Positions 33,332-43,914 of a stretch of 64,000 nucleotides of DNA are shown piece by piece. Below the pieces are notes generated by a model, which worked only from the letters and a program-made list of their open reading frames with translations, was not told where the DNA came from and searched no databases. The position numbers were made by a program, and so were the translations under genes. Source of the stretch: Sepioteuthis lessoniana. Its lineage: Eukaryota > Mollusca > Cephalopoda > Myopsida > Loliginidae. The DNA is taken from positions 86,161,177 through 86,225,176 of the forward strand of contig OY757921.1 of assembly GCA_963585895.1 (NCBI GenBank). Reading direction: 5' to 3'. Numbering within the stretch: position 1 is the stretch's first letter; each line of letters opens with the position of its first letter.

Positions 33332-33876
33332 GGCCGAGTCAAAAGTTTTGCAATATTTTTTGTCACGTGAGGCACAATTCAATAACTATAAATGCTTTTG
33401 CCTTGGTCATGAAGGTAACAAAATTCACAGGACTGGGAGATACCTCGCTTGCCTGATACTGTTCGTGAGATACTCACCCGATTTATTTCTATGTCTTGGA
33501 GCACGGCCTTAGAATACACGGTTTTAGGCCAAGTAACCATTACCTAATCGTTGAGTTTCTTGAAATACGAAAGAAATTTCTTCCAATAGCTGCGATCAAT
33601 TACGCGTTCACATTTCGAAAAATAAATTATCATCGTTGTTCCGCGGCGTTATGACCAAGATCGAACCCGTAAAACATAATTTCCTGGATCAGACTACCTT
33701 GTCTATCTTTTTCTGAGCGGCTTTCAAATCCTACACGGATCGAAGCAATACATAACCTGTCTCTGCACCAACTACCGCAGCACTAACAAGTGTAGCGCGC
33801 TACCTATTAATGTTTGAAGTAGTTTGGTCAGGTGATATACACGTCACAAAATAATGCTAGATTTTTGACTCAGCTT
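33332..33876 (+). mobile_element. U1 DNA transposon, full length, TA-flanked
   Basis: Left end GGCCGAGTCAAAAGTTTTGC and right end (reverse strand) AAGCTGAGTCAAAAATCTAG are inverted copies with similarity running to about 38 bp (CACGTG against GACGTG inside). TA is present at 33330-33331 and 33877-33878. No intact ORF. TA target and ends suggest a Tc1/mariner-like non-autonomous element; the family is not recognised. Confidence 0.75.
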
Positions 33877-33879
33877 TAA

Positions 33880-34160
33880 GCATAAAAATCCAAATTCTTA
33901 ATCTTGGAGTAGCCTTCAAGTATGTGTCAAATAATCGTCAATTACCTGAGTTGATGCCAATAACCCGTAAAATAAGTAACTTCGGTTTTTGGCGGCTAGG
34001 CAACTATATTGGAAATTCTTCGCTGAAAATAAAAGCCGCACTGGTATATGTTCTTCTAAATAGTGGCACAATTACTATAAGGTTGGGTAGTAAAGTTCAA
34101 TGTTAACTTAGTCTGAATCAAGTAAAATCAACTGGGAAACTGCGAACAAGGATTAGATCG

Positions 34161-34192
<32 letters not shown>

Positions 34193-34290
34193 CAGTCTGT
34201 TCATATCTATCTATAACATATCATATTAATTGATCAGGATGAAACTTAGAAAATAAGATAGGAAAAAGGAAAGGCTAGTAAAATGCTTTC
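33880..34290. other. No gene seen; (TATC)n
   Basis: Holds a (CTAT)n run at about 34150-34195. The rest is unassigned. Confidence 0.45.
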
Positions 34291-34294
34291 AGGC

Positions 34295-34440
34295 CTCTAG
34301 GCTAGTTGTGTCAGCGGACGGCACGGGCGATCTGTTTATCCGACCACGTTGCGTTTTCGATCCAGACTGCAGATCGATCGCTAATCACAGCCGTCATCAT
34401 TGAGTAGACGGTTGAGACCGCACAATTAAGAAAGTAAAAA
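34295..34440 (+). repeat. Possible tRNA-derived SINE head
   Basis: GGCTAGTTGTGTCAGCGGAC resembles a box A region, and TTTTCGATCCAGACTGC about 55 bp later a box B. Only one copy is seen in the window, so the call is tentative. It could be a decayed tRNA pseudogene. Confidence 0.35.
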
Positions 34441-35075
34441 AAATCGAATGTAAACAGCTTATATATATCTTCTCTCCATCATGGGTGGGGGATTGGGGAG
34501 CTATTGCTAATATTAATCAATAGCTGCACCCCTTACATTCCACCTTTTACCTTTAGTGTTCGATTTTGTCCCACCTTTACCCAAAGGAGCAGGTATATCC
34601 TAATTTAAGATCTACGAATTAATTCTACCCTTTTCATTCTACCTTCTACCTTCAATATTCAGATCACTCCAACCTTTACACAAAAGTGGAGGTTTTTTCT
34701 CCGACTTTTAAAATATTTTACCTTAATCCATTACTCAAACTATGCAGTTTAACTTGCCAAGTATAATGATGTCAGCAAACGTTCAAAATCATAACGGTGT
34801 TTTCCTAAGGCTTTGAATTTAGAAAAAAAAATTAATTTAAATTTTATCTTTCCCTAAACATAAACTCCCCTGGTCTGATATTTTTATCAGACCTTGACCT
34901 CAATGCTTAACCGCGACTCAATTTTGCCACCTGGGAACAAACAAAATAATATATCCATAAACAAAATTTCGCCTCGAGAGTTTCTCCGTATTTAGTCAAA
35001 ATAATTCCCTTATCTTTGTTGCTGCTTTTTCTTCAACCAAAAAATAATATATTTTCAACTCATTCTATCTCGCTT
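34441..35075. other. No gene seen
   Basis: AT-rich with several CTACCTT/CACCTTT-type motifs near 34530-34680. Nothing recognised. Confidence 0.4.
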
Positions 35076-35077
35076 TT

Positions 35078-35342
35078 AACTGGCACATTGGCCTATTGGA
35101 TAGACTGTTCGCCAGTGGCCCGAGAGACCAGGTTTCAATCCCAGGTAGAGTCATATTAAAGACTCAAAAAAATTGTACTTGCGATCTTCTTGAATAACAC
35201 TCAGCAGTTTAAGATACATATCAAGGGAAAAGTGGACAAATCCCGGGAAAGGAGTAGCACCCTCCCCAACACTTCGGTGTTGGAGCCATTAAAAAGGGAG
35301 CCTTCGGGACGCCCTCGACAACGGTCGCCAACTTTACTATGT
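35078..35342 (+). mobile_element. SINE-C, full length
   Basis: Reference copy: head GGCACATTGGCCTATTGGAT with AGACTGTTCGCC, box-B-like AGGTTTCAATCCCAGG, AGTCATATTAAAGACTCAAA, GGGAAAGGAGTAGCACCCTC, and end GCCCTCGACAACGGTCGCCA. Confidence 0.85.
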
Positions 35343-35392
35343 CCCTTTTGGTTATGTACAGAGTAATTCTTCTTAGATCCATTTAAGTGTTA

Positions 35393-35650
35393 AGTGAATG
35401 TTATAGTGAGTGGAATCCAAAATCACTTACAACAATGTTGTCATCCAGCAGTTTACAAGAAGTTTTTTTAGTGAATGTTATAGTGAGTGGAATCCAAAAT
35501 CACTTACAACGATGTTGTCATCCAGTAGTTTACAGGAAGTTTTTTCAGTGAATGTTATAATGAGTGAAATTCAAAGACAATTACAACGATGTTGTCAAGC
35601 AGCACTTTACAAAAAGTTTTTTTAGTGAATATTATAGCATGAATAAAATT
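35393..35650 (+). repeat. 77-bp tandem repeat, ~3.3 copies
   Basis: AGTGAATGTTATAGTGAGTG recurs at 35393, 35470 and 35547, and a worn form at 35624, each exactly 77 bp apart. The unit includes ACAACGATGTTGTCATCCAG. It continues straight into the Penelope-like fragment, so it may be part of that element. Confidence 0.85.
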
Positions 35651-36030
35651 TGAACCCGCTTAGGATATCACTGTTCAGCAATTAAAAAAACTTTTTGGAA
35701 TTTAGCTTCAATAAATATGATAGAATCATGTGCCTTTACTGCGCCTAATTGTGCCAATTTTTAAGTGTCACATAGGATAGTGATATTGTATCAAAATAAA
35801 TCCTGATGATCCACCATGACAATCCCAGAACTTTTATCAGGTTTTGTGATAACGAATGATGTGTAATATCCCAGAAATTTTTTGCTATAATAATCTTTTA
35901 CCTCTGTAATTCGATTCACAATTAAAAAAATATTCCCAGCAAATGAATGGGTCAAATTATTAAATTTAGCATTGAGGTCCCGAACGTTATTGGATGATTC
36001 AGGCTGGAATCTTGCTAATTGAGAAAACAA
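35650..36030 (-). pseudogene. Penelope-like element reverse transcriptase fragment
   Basis: On the minus strand the frame reads FVITKPDKSSGIVMVDHQD, a stop, then ITILCDT, KLAQLGAVKAHDS and IFIEAKF. The K.DK..G.V...D.....L..L.DTSKF..LG order is the N-terminal signature of Penelope-like RTs. Upstream residues (FNNLTHSFAGNIF) extend it. Only about 120 codons survive; the YADD core and GIY-YIG endonuclease are absent. Bounded by the 77-bp repeats and an R tail. Confidence 0.65.
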
Positions 36031-36045
36031 AAGACTTCTTCCTCT

Positions 36046-36145
36046 GAATAGGTTGGTTGGTTTGTTGGTTGACTGGTTGGTTTGGTTTTATGGCATATCG
36101 ACCTTTGTGGGTTATTCAACGCCAAATTCATACTTGGAACAATTT
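36046..36145 (-). repeat. R/SINE-B tail (minus)
   Basis: (TTGG)n with variants, TTTTATGGCATATCGACCTT and TTATTCAACGCCAAATTC: a reversed shared tail. Confidence 0.7.
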
Positions 36146-36780
36146 AACTATGTATAAATAAATGTGTCATGTTGAATAGAATTACGTGCGTTAAACAGAT
36201 AAATATGAAACTCTATATTTAGGCCTTAACTGAATGATTGGTATAACAAAGCAATGCTTAGAATCATTTGACAACGTGCAAATGAATAAGAAATGTTGAA
36301 TAGAATGAGTGTTGGGTGGCAATACTAGTTACCACTTTACTGTCGGCAAAAAATAATTAAGATTGAATAGAAGTATTAGATCTAGATATCACAATAAAAG
36401 ATTTAATATTAAAAGTCTGGGTTTTTTTTTTTCACCAGCTGACGAATAGACATCACCGAAATCGCAATCTGACGCATATAACACGACACTTATCATCATC
36501 AAGTCGTTCTGATAGCACGGGGTTCCTTAACTTTCTCTGGCATCTGTCCTTGCAGGCCATCGTTCTGAGCAGGTCCTCTAGCCGTTTAACAGAATTCACA
36601 TAGAGCTGATGCATTTAAGTCTGTGCTGACCGACTAATAATGGTTGTTTGATTGGTTGATTGGTTATGAAACCCAACCAACCTACCATTATTGGCTGACC
36701 AGCACAGACTTACATGTATTCCCTCTGTGCGAACACTGGGTAACGGCTAGAGAACCTGCTAAGAATATCAGGATAGTCAT
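36146..36780 (+). repeat. Duplicated segment: beta units plus LINE foldback (copy 1)
   Basis: Four or so beta units (GTTGAATAGAATTACGTGCG, GAATGAGTGTTGGGTGGCAA) run to a poly-T near 36422, then CACCAGCTGACGAATAGACA and a LINE 3' end (CATCATCAAGTCGTTCTGAT) that folds back: 36542-36643 is complementary to 36683-36776. The same ~600-bp order occurs at 43.55-44.16 kb. Confidence 0.8.
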
Positions 36781-36850
36781 TTTTGGAGTCTTACTCCTCA
36801 GCAGAGATGCAGTCGGTGTATTCTACAGCCCCAGACGACTGGGCAAATGA
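36775..36850 (-). repeat. R head fragment (minus)
   Basis: GAGTCTTACTCCTCAGCAGA and TCTACAGCCCCAGACGACTG are the reversed R head. Confidence 0.65.
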
Positions 36851-37111
36851 CATAAAGTCGAGGTACTCTAAACCACATTTACAGAAAGGAAAACAAGGTC
36901 GTCTTGTTGGGCCTTAAAAAAGAAAATTCCCAGATTGTTAGAAATCTTTTTTCAGTAATTACATTATTCATAATTTAAATGTTTAATTAAAGCTGTATCT
37001 GACTTTAAATCTACGTTATATTTGTGTATATTTCTTTTCTTAGATTAACATCTGATGGAGTTTCACAAATTTGATATCAGGAAATTTCGATTTTTTAAAA
37101 AACTTGAATAG

Positions 37112-37353
37112 AATTTCTATCACTTAGTGTATTCGGACTTTTGTTTTCATCTTTATTGTTATATTAACATCATGTCGGTTGATGTGTCTTTCAGCCTTCT
37201 TCAGGTGTTTCATGTCAAATTCAGAAACCTACACAGGATTTCCAACCGAACCCTTTATTTAATCCACAGAAGTAGATTATTCAGCATCGATCGAAACCTT
37301 TTGAATCAATCAATAAAGATGAAGATAATAGGCCGAATCCTTTAAGTGATAGA
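37112..37353. mobile_element. SINE-E foldback (second)
   Basis: The reversed SINE-E end (TTCATCTTTATTGTTATATT, CAGCCTTCTTCAGGTGTTTC) is followed by TTTATTTAATCCACAG. The outer ~45 bp at 37112-37160 is mirrored at 37306-37353 (AATAAAGATGAAGATAATAG...CTTTAAGTGATAG). The arrangement parallels 20.27-20.67 kb. Confidence 0.6.
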
Positions 37354-37590
37354 AATAATCAAACATCGTCTCAGAAATTTAAACAAATTGAATAGATTTT
37401 TAGTGTTATGTTATTTTCATAAACAATCACTTAACAGGCTCAACGGAAACATGCACCAAGAAGCAAAATTATTCTTGCCAGTCTATTGCAATTCAATTTC
37501 CGTTTTATGAACCATTAGACTCTAATGAAGAGCCTAGAGAAATAAAATAGATGTGAACCGTAGTGTGTGCTGTTTTGAACGAATACAGAA
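37354..37590. other. No gene seen
   Basis: AT-rich spacer. Confidence 0.35.
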
Positions 37591-37594
37591 ATCA

Positions 37595-37845
37595 GTACCC
37601 AGCAAAACCGCTGCTGTATCCTCACTTATATCCCATCTCTTGAACCATCCACGGAACACAAATAAGAGCCTCTAGGCAGGACCAACACTGAGACACACCG
37701 AAGGGCAAAAACTAACATTCGTCAATATTGTGCGGACCCTGGATGCCGTCTAATGGACTTTTTAAGAGCAAAAGCCATTTAGGAAGGATAGCGAGAAAGA
37801 GAGACGAGAAAATACTTGCTGTCGACACATCTTGATTATAATGGT
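37595..37845 (+). pseudogene. LINE 3' end fragment
   Basis: Worn C-terminal LINE sequence: ATATTGTGCGGACCCTGGAT (compare the QLC.DTGCS region), ATGGACTTTTTAAGAGC, and a GTCGACACATCTTGATTATA end. Frameless. Confidence 0.5.
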
Positions 37846-37990
37846 CGGTCATAATTGGTATATTTGCAAATTATTTCATTGTCACGATAATTGCAGTTAA
37901 TTAAAACGTGATTTTTTCTTTGTCATATTGAAACAGACAGAAGAGTGTTTGAATAGGCGAAATGCAAATCAATAGAAATCCATATTCTGG

Positions 37991-37992
<2 letters not shown>

Positions 37993-38050
<58 letters not shown>

Positions 38051-38070
38051 ATATATATATATATATATAT
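37993..38070. repeat. (CT)n(TA)n microsatellite
   Basis: A CT run of about 55 bp followed by a TA run, immediately before a SINE-C. The Arg/Glu-rich ORFs here are artefacts. Confidence 0.9.
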
Positions 38071-38071
38071 C

Positions 38072-38325
38072 CCATTGGCCAAGTAGGTAGAGTGTGCGCC
38101 AATGCGCAGGAGACATGGGGTTCGATCCCAGGTTGAGTCATTCCAAAGACTCAAAAAATGTTACTTGATGCCGCTTTGCTTAAGACTCAGCATCATAAGA
38201 TACGGATCAAGGGTAAAGTAGAGCAATCCAGGGAATGGAGGACCGCCCTTCCCATCACATCAGTGTAATATCAACCGAAAAAGAAGTCTTTGGGTCTTCC
38301 TCGACTACGGTGACCGATGGAGAGG
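38072..38325 (+). mobile_element. SINE-C, full length
   Basis: CCATTGGCCAAGTAGGTAGA head, GGGGTTCGATCCCAGG box B, GAGTCATTCCAAAGACTCAA, and end CCTCGACTACGGTGACCG. Inserted next to (TA)n. Confidence 0.85.
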
Positions 38326-38329
38326 AGTT

Positions 38330-39500
38330 GATATATACGCAATACAAGATGTCGGTTAAGAAGAAAGACTTCAGAAATGGAAAGAACATTTCAAGAATCC
38401 TCCCAGAAACTCTTCTGAAATCATTGATAAACCCACTGAAAATAATTTGTGGCGAACAAGAAAATATGCAGTGTACTGAAAATTAAAACCTGGAAGCCTG
38501 CAGTCCTCGACAAAATACCTCCTAAAGTATGGAAGATAAGCGAATATGACGACATACATCTTATATTATACAACTCTTTGAATTAACAAAACAAAAGGCT
38601 CCATTGTTCCCTTCTCAAGGAAAAGTAACCTCAGAATAATCAAATACTATAGAAGGATAACTTTTATTGTTATAGCTTCTTAGGTTTATAATGTCCTTGT
38701 TCTCAGTTGTATCCGATATGAAGACAAGATAATTCTTGTTTTCACAAACAAAATGGATCTACAACTTTTAAGATTCTGATCAGCCATCGAATCATTGAAC
38801 AAATAATTGCAAAAATCTGGAAGCTGCTTTATTGTTCGTAGATTTCTTCAAGGCATTTGAATCCATTCACAGAAGAAAAATAGTGCAAACACTTCTAGCA
38901 TATGGTTTTCTCCAAGAAACAGTTACTGTTATAATGTTGCGTGACGAGAAAAATGGTTCCCTCAACTGATGGTAACACCAACTTCTTTGACATTGATTCT
39001 GGTGTCTTTCAAAGAGATACGTTAGAATTGTATATGTTAATCATCAGCCTTGATTACTATTACGTATTACGAATGCCTGAAGATCTAATATAGGGGGGTG
39101 TTTTCGCGGTGTAATTGTTAAAGCGATGGACTGCGGAATCGTAGTAAGCGAGTTCGTCCTCCAGTTGCGCTATTACGTTCACTTTCGTAAAAAATACCCT
39201 TGGGAAAGGTATGAACCCCCTTATCCTCCCAGCAATGGATTAAATAGTACCACTACTGTTCTTCTAGGAGAATTGCTTTGGCATTAAATATATCTCCGAT
39301 TGCATAAAACACATATTCTTCGAACTTACGACCGTGTTAGTACTACTGCATGTTTTCACTGCTTGGACTCTACAAAACGCTTCGGCAGAAAGCTTGGTGG
39401 GAATTACACAACAATGCTCCAAGCTGTATTGAAAAGAATTCTGGAAGCAGCGCCCAGTAAAATAATTGCTATACGGACACTTGTCGATCATCTGACGCCA
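38330..39500 (+). pseudogene. RTE-like LINE, decayed, cut by SINE-B
   Basis: Pieces in order: WKEHFKNLPRNSSEI-like start (38370), KIPPKVWK (38510), RT motif ALLFVDFFKAFESIH (38830-38870), LLAYGFLQETVTVIMLRDEK, then the YADD area is lost. A SINE-B sits at 39097-39296. C-terminal coding returns at 39330 (TTACFHCLDSTKRFGRKLGG, LEAAPSKIIAIRTL) and is ended by an LTR at 39504. Confidence 0.75.
39097..39296 (+). mobile_element. SINE-B inserted in LINE
   Basis: GGTGTTTTCGCGGTGTAATT head, GCGAGTTCGTCCTCCAGTTG box B region, CCCTTGGGAAAGGTATGAAC core, and tail to GGCATTAAATATATC. The last ~40 bp of the usual tail is missing. Confidence 0.85.
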
Positions 39501-39503
39501 TTG

Positions 39504-40148
39504 TGTTATATAGTCATATGCAGATTCATGCATATACATGCTGAATAGTTCACAACGACATAACGATAAAAGGACGAGCGAAGACTTCTTTAACAAAATA
39601 TGTACCTCTCACTTTATTGTAAGGGTTCAAAAAGGTTATTCAAGGTTTTATGGTGAAAGGGAGTTGGAGACCGAACAGAACTGCAATATATTGACCCCCA
39701 CTCATATGGCCGTCAGCGTTATGTCTTTCTCGTTCTCCAGGGCTGTTCAACAAGAGGCCTAGGGGCCCACTCTGCTGGCTTTCTCTACCACATCTTATCA
39801 GCAACTTCTCTGGACCCCAACTCAATCAGGGCCCCAAGGGCCCCTTCGGCCTGGTGTGGCTTTCCCCACCACATCTCGTCTCTTCCTCCAACTGTCTGAC
39901 TTTTTGTCTTGACCGAGTTATGTAATAGTTCAACGCCCACTCAATCGAATCGCCCACTCAATCGCTCACTCAATCTTTGGAATGGCATGTTTGATCGTCA
40001 TCAAGCGGATTTTTTACCTTGTCCCATTTCGTTAGCCAAGCATGCCTACGCGATTTCCTCTCATAACTGCCATTGGAATATTTCACTTCCTTCCGGTGCT
40101 TCACCTTGGAATGGCAAGTTTGGCCGGGTCGAAGGTCAAAATACGACA
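39504..40148 (+). mobile_element. Solo LTR, TGTTATAT family
   Basis: TGTTATATAGTCATATGCAG at the start, TGGCCGGGTCGAAGGTCAAA...TACGACA at the end. ATTG precedes (39500-39503) and follows (40149-40152) it, a 4-bp duplication. It cuts the C-terminal LINE frame. The GC-rich middle carries GGCCCCAAGGGCCCC near 39832. No coding region. Confidence 0.8.
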
Positions 40149-40289
40149 ATTGAAGGCCCCCATCAAAAGTCTGATCCGATTAGTTGTCTGGTCATTACAA
40201 GCCCTATATGATTGTCTACACCATATTGTTTAACTTGCTAAAACAAATATCCAGCCCTATTTTAAACGAGTGAGAAAGTGGTGTCTTGG

Positions 40290-40440
40290 TCAATCACAAT
40301 GAGTGAGCAAAATTTGAAACTTTTTAATTGTATACAAAAAATGATTTACATAAAATAGAATTGTTAGTGTTAGATAGCAATACTTGAAACCGTTTAACTG
40401 TGTACAAACAAATGATTTCTAGCTCGTTTAAAAATAGCTA
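40290..40440 (+). repeat. Beta units (R-type)
   Basis: Two beta units: TAATTGTATACAAAAAATGA, GAATTGTTAGTGTTAGATAG, CAATACTTGAAACCGTTTAA. Confidence 0.65.
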
Positions 40441-40456
40441 AAAATAATTCGATTGC

Positions 40457-40520
<64 letters not shown>
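40457..40520. repeat. (CA)n(TA)n(GA)n microsatellite
   Basis: Three dinucleotide blocks in sequence. Confidence 0.9.
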
Positions 40521-40651
40521 TTATAAGAGTGTTAGTTGTCACTAAATCACTTTGTGGGTATGTGTCGACGAACCAAGTGCAATATAATATGGACAGTGCT
40601 CAATATCTAGGATAGAAGTATTATAAAATAATAATAATAATAATAAATAAG

Positions 40652-40858
40652 TATATATTAGATATATATATTTAATTCATGGAATTTTGACTGCGACCCT
40701 GGGCGTCATGGAGTTTTTTCCAAAACAACAATCATCAGGCAGTTAAGAAAATGGAATCCATTTTTTTAACTGCCTGTTAATTGTCGGTTTGCCAAAAACT
40801 CCATGAAACCCAGGGTCGTAGTCTATATTCCATGAATTAAATATAGAGAAATCTAATA
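40652..40858. mobile_element. Hairpin MITE-like element, ~100-bp arms
   Basis: The left arm includes TTTAATTCATGGAATTTTGA, CGACCCTGGG and CAGGCAGTTAAGAAAATGGA; the right arm is its mirror (ATTTTTTTAACTGCCTG, CCCAGGGTCGTAGTCTATAT, CCATGAATTAAAT). Almost no loop remains. Sits in TA-rich flanks. Confidence 0.8.
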
Positions 40859-40869
40859 TATATATATAT

Positions 40870-41460
40870 GTATATATATATGATTTGGCTTTAGATAACA
40901 AGTATATGTTGAATTGCAGTTAATCAAACCAACTAACCAGACATAAACAAGAGAAGATTATGAAAAAAACCTTGTCCATGCCAAGGGAATTATCAGAGAT
41001 AGTAAAGAAATTTTAAAAAACAAAAACATATAAAGAATTATCTATAATATTTCACATAAACACGGGGGAACCTGGTGCTTTTTGATGGACACGTTAAGTT
41101 TTCGACTTCCCTTTTGTTTTGCTTTGTTTTGTTTTGTTTTTACTCGAATACCATAACGTCTTTCTGTTAGACTGTGTGACAATCATCATTTTTCTTTGTA
41201 CACATAAAAATATCGCTCTATAACTATTTTCAAAATATGTTTCTTATTAAATAAAAACATTAACGAGATTTAATTTTTTTTTCATTTCTCATCCATCATA
41301 GATAATTTTTATAGTCGAAACTTATATAAAGTTGAGAGTTATGACATTCAGTTAAGTCTATCAAATAGAATCAAAAACAAATGGTAAACATGACACAAAA
41401 AATGATTTTTGTGGCTTGTAAAGATTGCTATATCACTGAGCAGCATTTGATATGCAGAAA
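40870..41460. other. No gene seen
   Basis: AT-rich; nothing recognised beyond GTTTTGTTTTG runs near 41120. Confidence 0.4.
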
Positions 41461-41464
41461 AATA

Positions 41465-42510
41465 ATTCATGTTGCCCAGTCGGCTGGGGCTGTAGAATAA
41501 AACGACTGCTTCTCTGTAGAAGGGTTATGGGGACATATCCTACCATACCCCAAAGGTAGACTTGTACAACCTAAACATATTCTCCGAACGAGCTAGCTCG
41601 GAGAAGACAACTTTTCGTTTCTCACAAGGCATTTGACAGACAGACTGCAAGCCGAGAACGGCTAGTACTTCTTTCGTATGATTTCCTTTTTTCTGCTAAT
41701 ACAATAACGTTCACCTATCACCCGTTGTGTGAGTTGTTCTTCCACCGGTCTTATCTGAAGACCACAACAGTAAGACCCCTCACCACGAGTGTTCTCGATA
41801 GCTTAGTTGGCTGGGGCTGTAGAATACAAATATGGCTTCTCTGTAGAGGGGGTAAGACCACTCCACAACGCGTGTCCTAGATAACTCAGTCGGCTGGGGC
41901 TGTAGAATACTACGACTGCTTCTCTGTAGAGGAGTAAGACTCCCCCAATAACGAATGTCCTGGATAGCTCAGTCGGCTGGGGCTGTAGAATACAACGATT
42001 GGTTCTCAGTAGAGGGGTATGAAACCCCTACCCAGTGTCCTGGATATGACACTAAACAATCTGATGGTGAGCTTTGGGGAATGCGGAGTGCATCTTCATT
42101 GCCATCACTACCAGGTCTATACTGGCCTGGAGTGGTAGCACCTGATAGGGTCCCATGTATGAGTCAAAGAGAACTAAACAGCGTACTTATGCTAAACTGA
42201 ATTTCTTGAAATAGGACTGTTTTGACATTTAAACTACGTACTTATGCTAAAATTAATTGTTTAAAATAGAACTGTTTTGACATTTAAATGTGTGTAAATA
42301 CAAACTATAAATATACTAAACTGTATTGTTTGAATTAGAACTGTTTGATTAAACTTAATAGCTTGAAATAGAACTGTTGTTAAACTTAGACTATGTACTT
42401 ATGCTAACCTAAATTTTGAAATAGAACCGTTTATTTATATAAAAATGTATTTGGCATTAAACAGCCTAGAAAGGTTGATATGCCATAAAACCAAACCAAA
42501 CCAAACTGAA
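41465..42510 (+). mobile_element. Element R with triplicated head
   Basis: A lone R head lies at 41470-41530, then ~250 bp of unrelated sequence. Three heads follow in tandem with an exact 83-bp spacing (TGTTCTCGATA at 41790, TGTCCTAGATA at 41873, TGTCCTGGATA at 41956). Only the third leads into the body (42040-42165), alpha units (42180-42430) and the tail ending CCAAACCAAACCAAAC. Confidence 0.85.
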
Positions 42511-42574
42511 TACATGGTATCTACACTGAGACTAGACGTCCTCCAACGTGACAATGATTCAGTTTTCTTTTTTT

Positions 42575-42805
42575 TTTCAATTGGCATATAAACCTTCGTA
42601 GGTTATTCAATGCCAAAGCTATCCTTGTAGATGAACAGCTGTGATACTATTTAAGGCATTTCAAGGGTGATGAGGGGGTTCAAACTTTTCCAAAAGGCAT
42701 TAGTCCGCAAGTAAGCGTAGAAGCACAAGTGAGGTTCGAACCTGCTTATTTCAAGTCCAAAGTCAAGCACTTTAGCGATTACACCATAGAGACTACCCCA
42801 TCGAT
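42575..42805 (-). repeat. SINE-B (minus)
   Basis: Reversed tail (TTGGCATATAAACCTTCGTA, TTATTCAATGCCAAAGC), body, and reversed head (GAGGTTCGAACCTGCTTATT, TTAGCGATTACACCATAGAG). Complete but diverged; the head resembles the variant at 24.45 kb. Confidence 0.75.
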
Positions 42806-42809
42806 GCAA

Positions 42810-43080
42810 CAAGTCATATTTACGAATATCTGAGTCGATTATATACGATAGAAGAATTGTTTATGGTTTAAAATGCATATTGCAACATTGTGAGCAAGTT
42901 CAAGTGGAACGCAAGTTTACAGATTTGAACATCTCTTCCAATGAGCAAGCTGTAACTTGATATACATGATCTAGAACTTCGTGACCAGACTTGCAGAGGT
43001 TACGATTTAAAGCAAAAGAGTGGGTGGTGGTGATCATTGAACCACACGATGTATAATATCAAGTCTACTGACTCGCAATC
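42810..43080. other. No gene seen
   Basis: Unassigned AT-rich spacer. Confidence 0.35.
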
Positions 43081-43084
43081 AGAA

Positions 43085-43860
43085 AGTTCTAGCCCAAACG
43101 GCTCGGGCTGCAGAATACACCGACAGCTTCTCTTCAGAGGAATAAGACACCCCAATGAGTATCCTGGATATGACATCAAACAATCTGATAGTGAGACTCC
43201 ATTCTTGGATCTTTGGAGAATGTAGAGTAACCCCTTTGGTCCCAGGTCCACTCTGGCTCCGAGTGGCAGCATCTGCTAGGATCTAACTGTTTGATATTAA
43301 AAAAGTGTGCAAAGAAATGGCTTATGATAAATATAGTTGTTAAAAATGGATATGTTTGGTTATTTAACTGTGTGTAAGAAAATGACTGATGTTTAATTTG
43401 GAAGTCAATTCTTTGTTGGCAATTTCATTTTTAAATGAGGCAGAAGTAATCTGACCGTACATCAGTATCTCTATTATTTCAACGAAGTTAAATGGTTTCA
43501 ATTATTACCATATAACACTAATAATTCTATTCATTATTGTTTGAGATACATGGCGATATTGGAACGATTTAATTTTGTATAAAACGAATGAGTAATGTTA
43601 AATAGAATTACCAGTATTAAACAGATATACATGAAACTCTATATCTGGGTCTAAATTGAATGATTGGTAATACAAAGCAATGCTTAGAATCAATTGCAAC
43701 GTGCAAATGAATCAGAAATGTTGAATAGAATGAGTGTTGGGTGGCAATACTAGTAAACCACTTTACTGTCTTCAAAAAATAATTAATTTTGAATAGAATT
43801 ATTAGTGCTAGATATCACAATAAAATATTTAATATTAAAAGTGTGCGTTTTTTTTTTTTT
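43085..43860 (+). repeat. Element R with beta units
   Basis: Head AACGGCTCGGGCTGCAGAAT, body (TCCTGGATATGACATCAAAC, AGGTCCACTCTGGCTCCGAG), then beta units to a poly-T near 43850. The last part (43555 onward) is the duplicated segment also found at 36.15 kb. Confidence 0.8.
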
Positions 43861-43914
43861 CACCAGCTGACGAAAAGAATCACCGAAATAGCAATCTGGC
43901 GCATATAACACGAC

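Noticed and set aside
35393..35650. CRISPR-like direct repeats
   Set aside because: Units are contiguous 77-bp tandem copies without unique spacers, in a eukaryotic transposon setting.
39909..40233. Plus-strand ORFs of 100 and 63 codons
   Set aside because: They lie in the solo LTR at 39.5-40.1 kb, and the other LTR copies do not preserve the frames.
41948..42040. Candidate tRNA gene cluster (three heads)
   Set aside because: The units are R heads; the sequence after the A-like box does not form tRNA arms, and the third unit runs into the R body.
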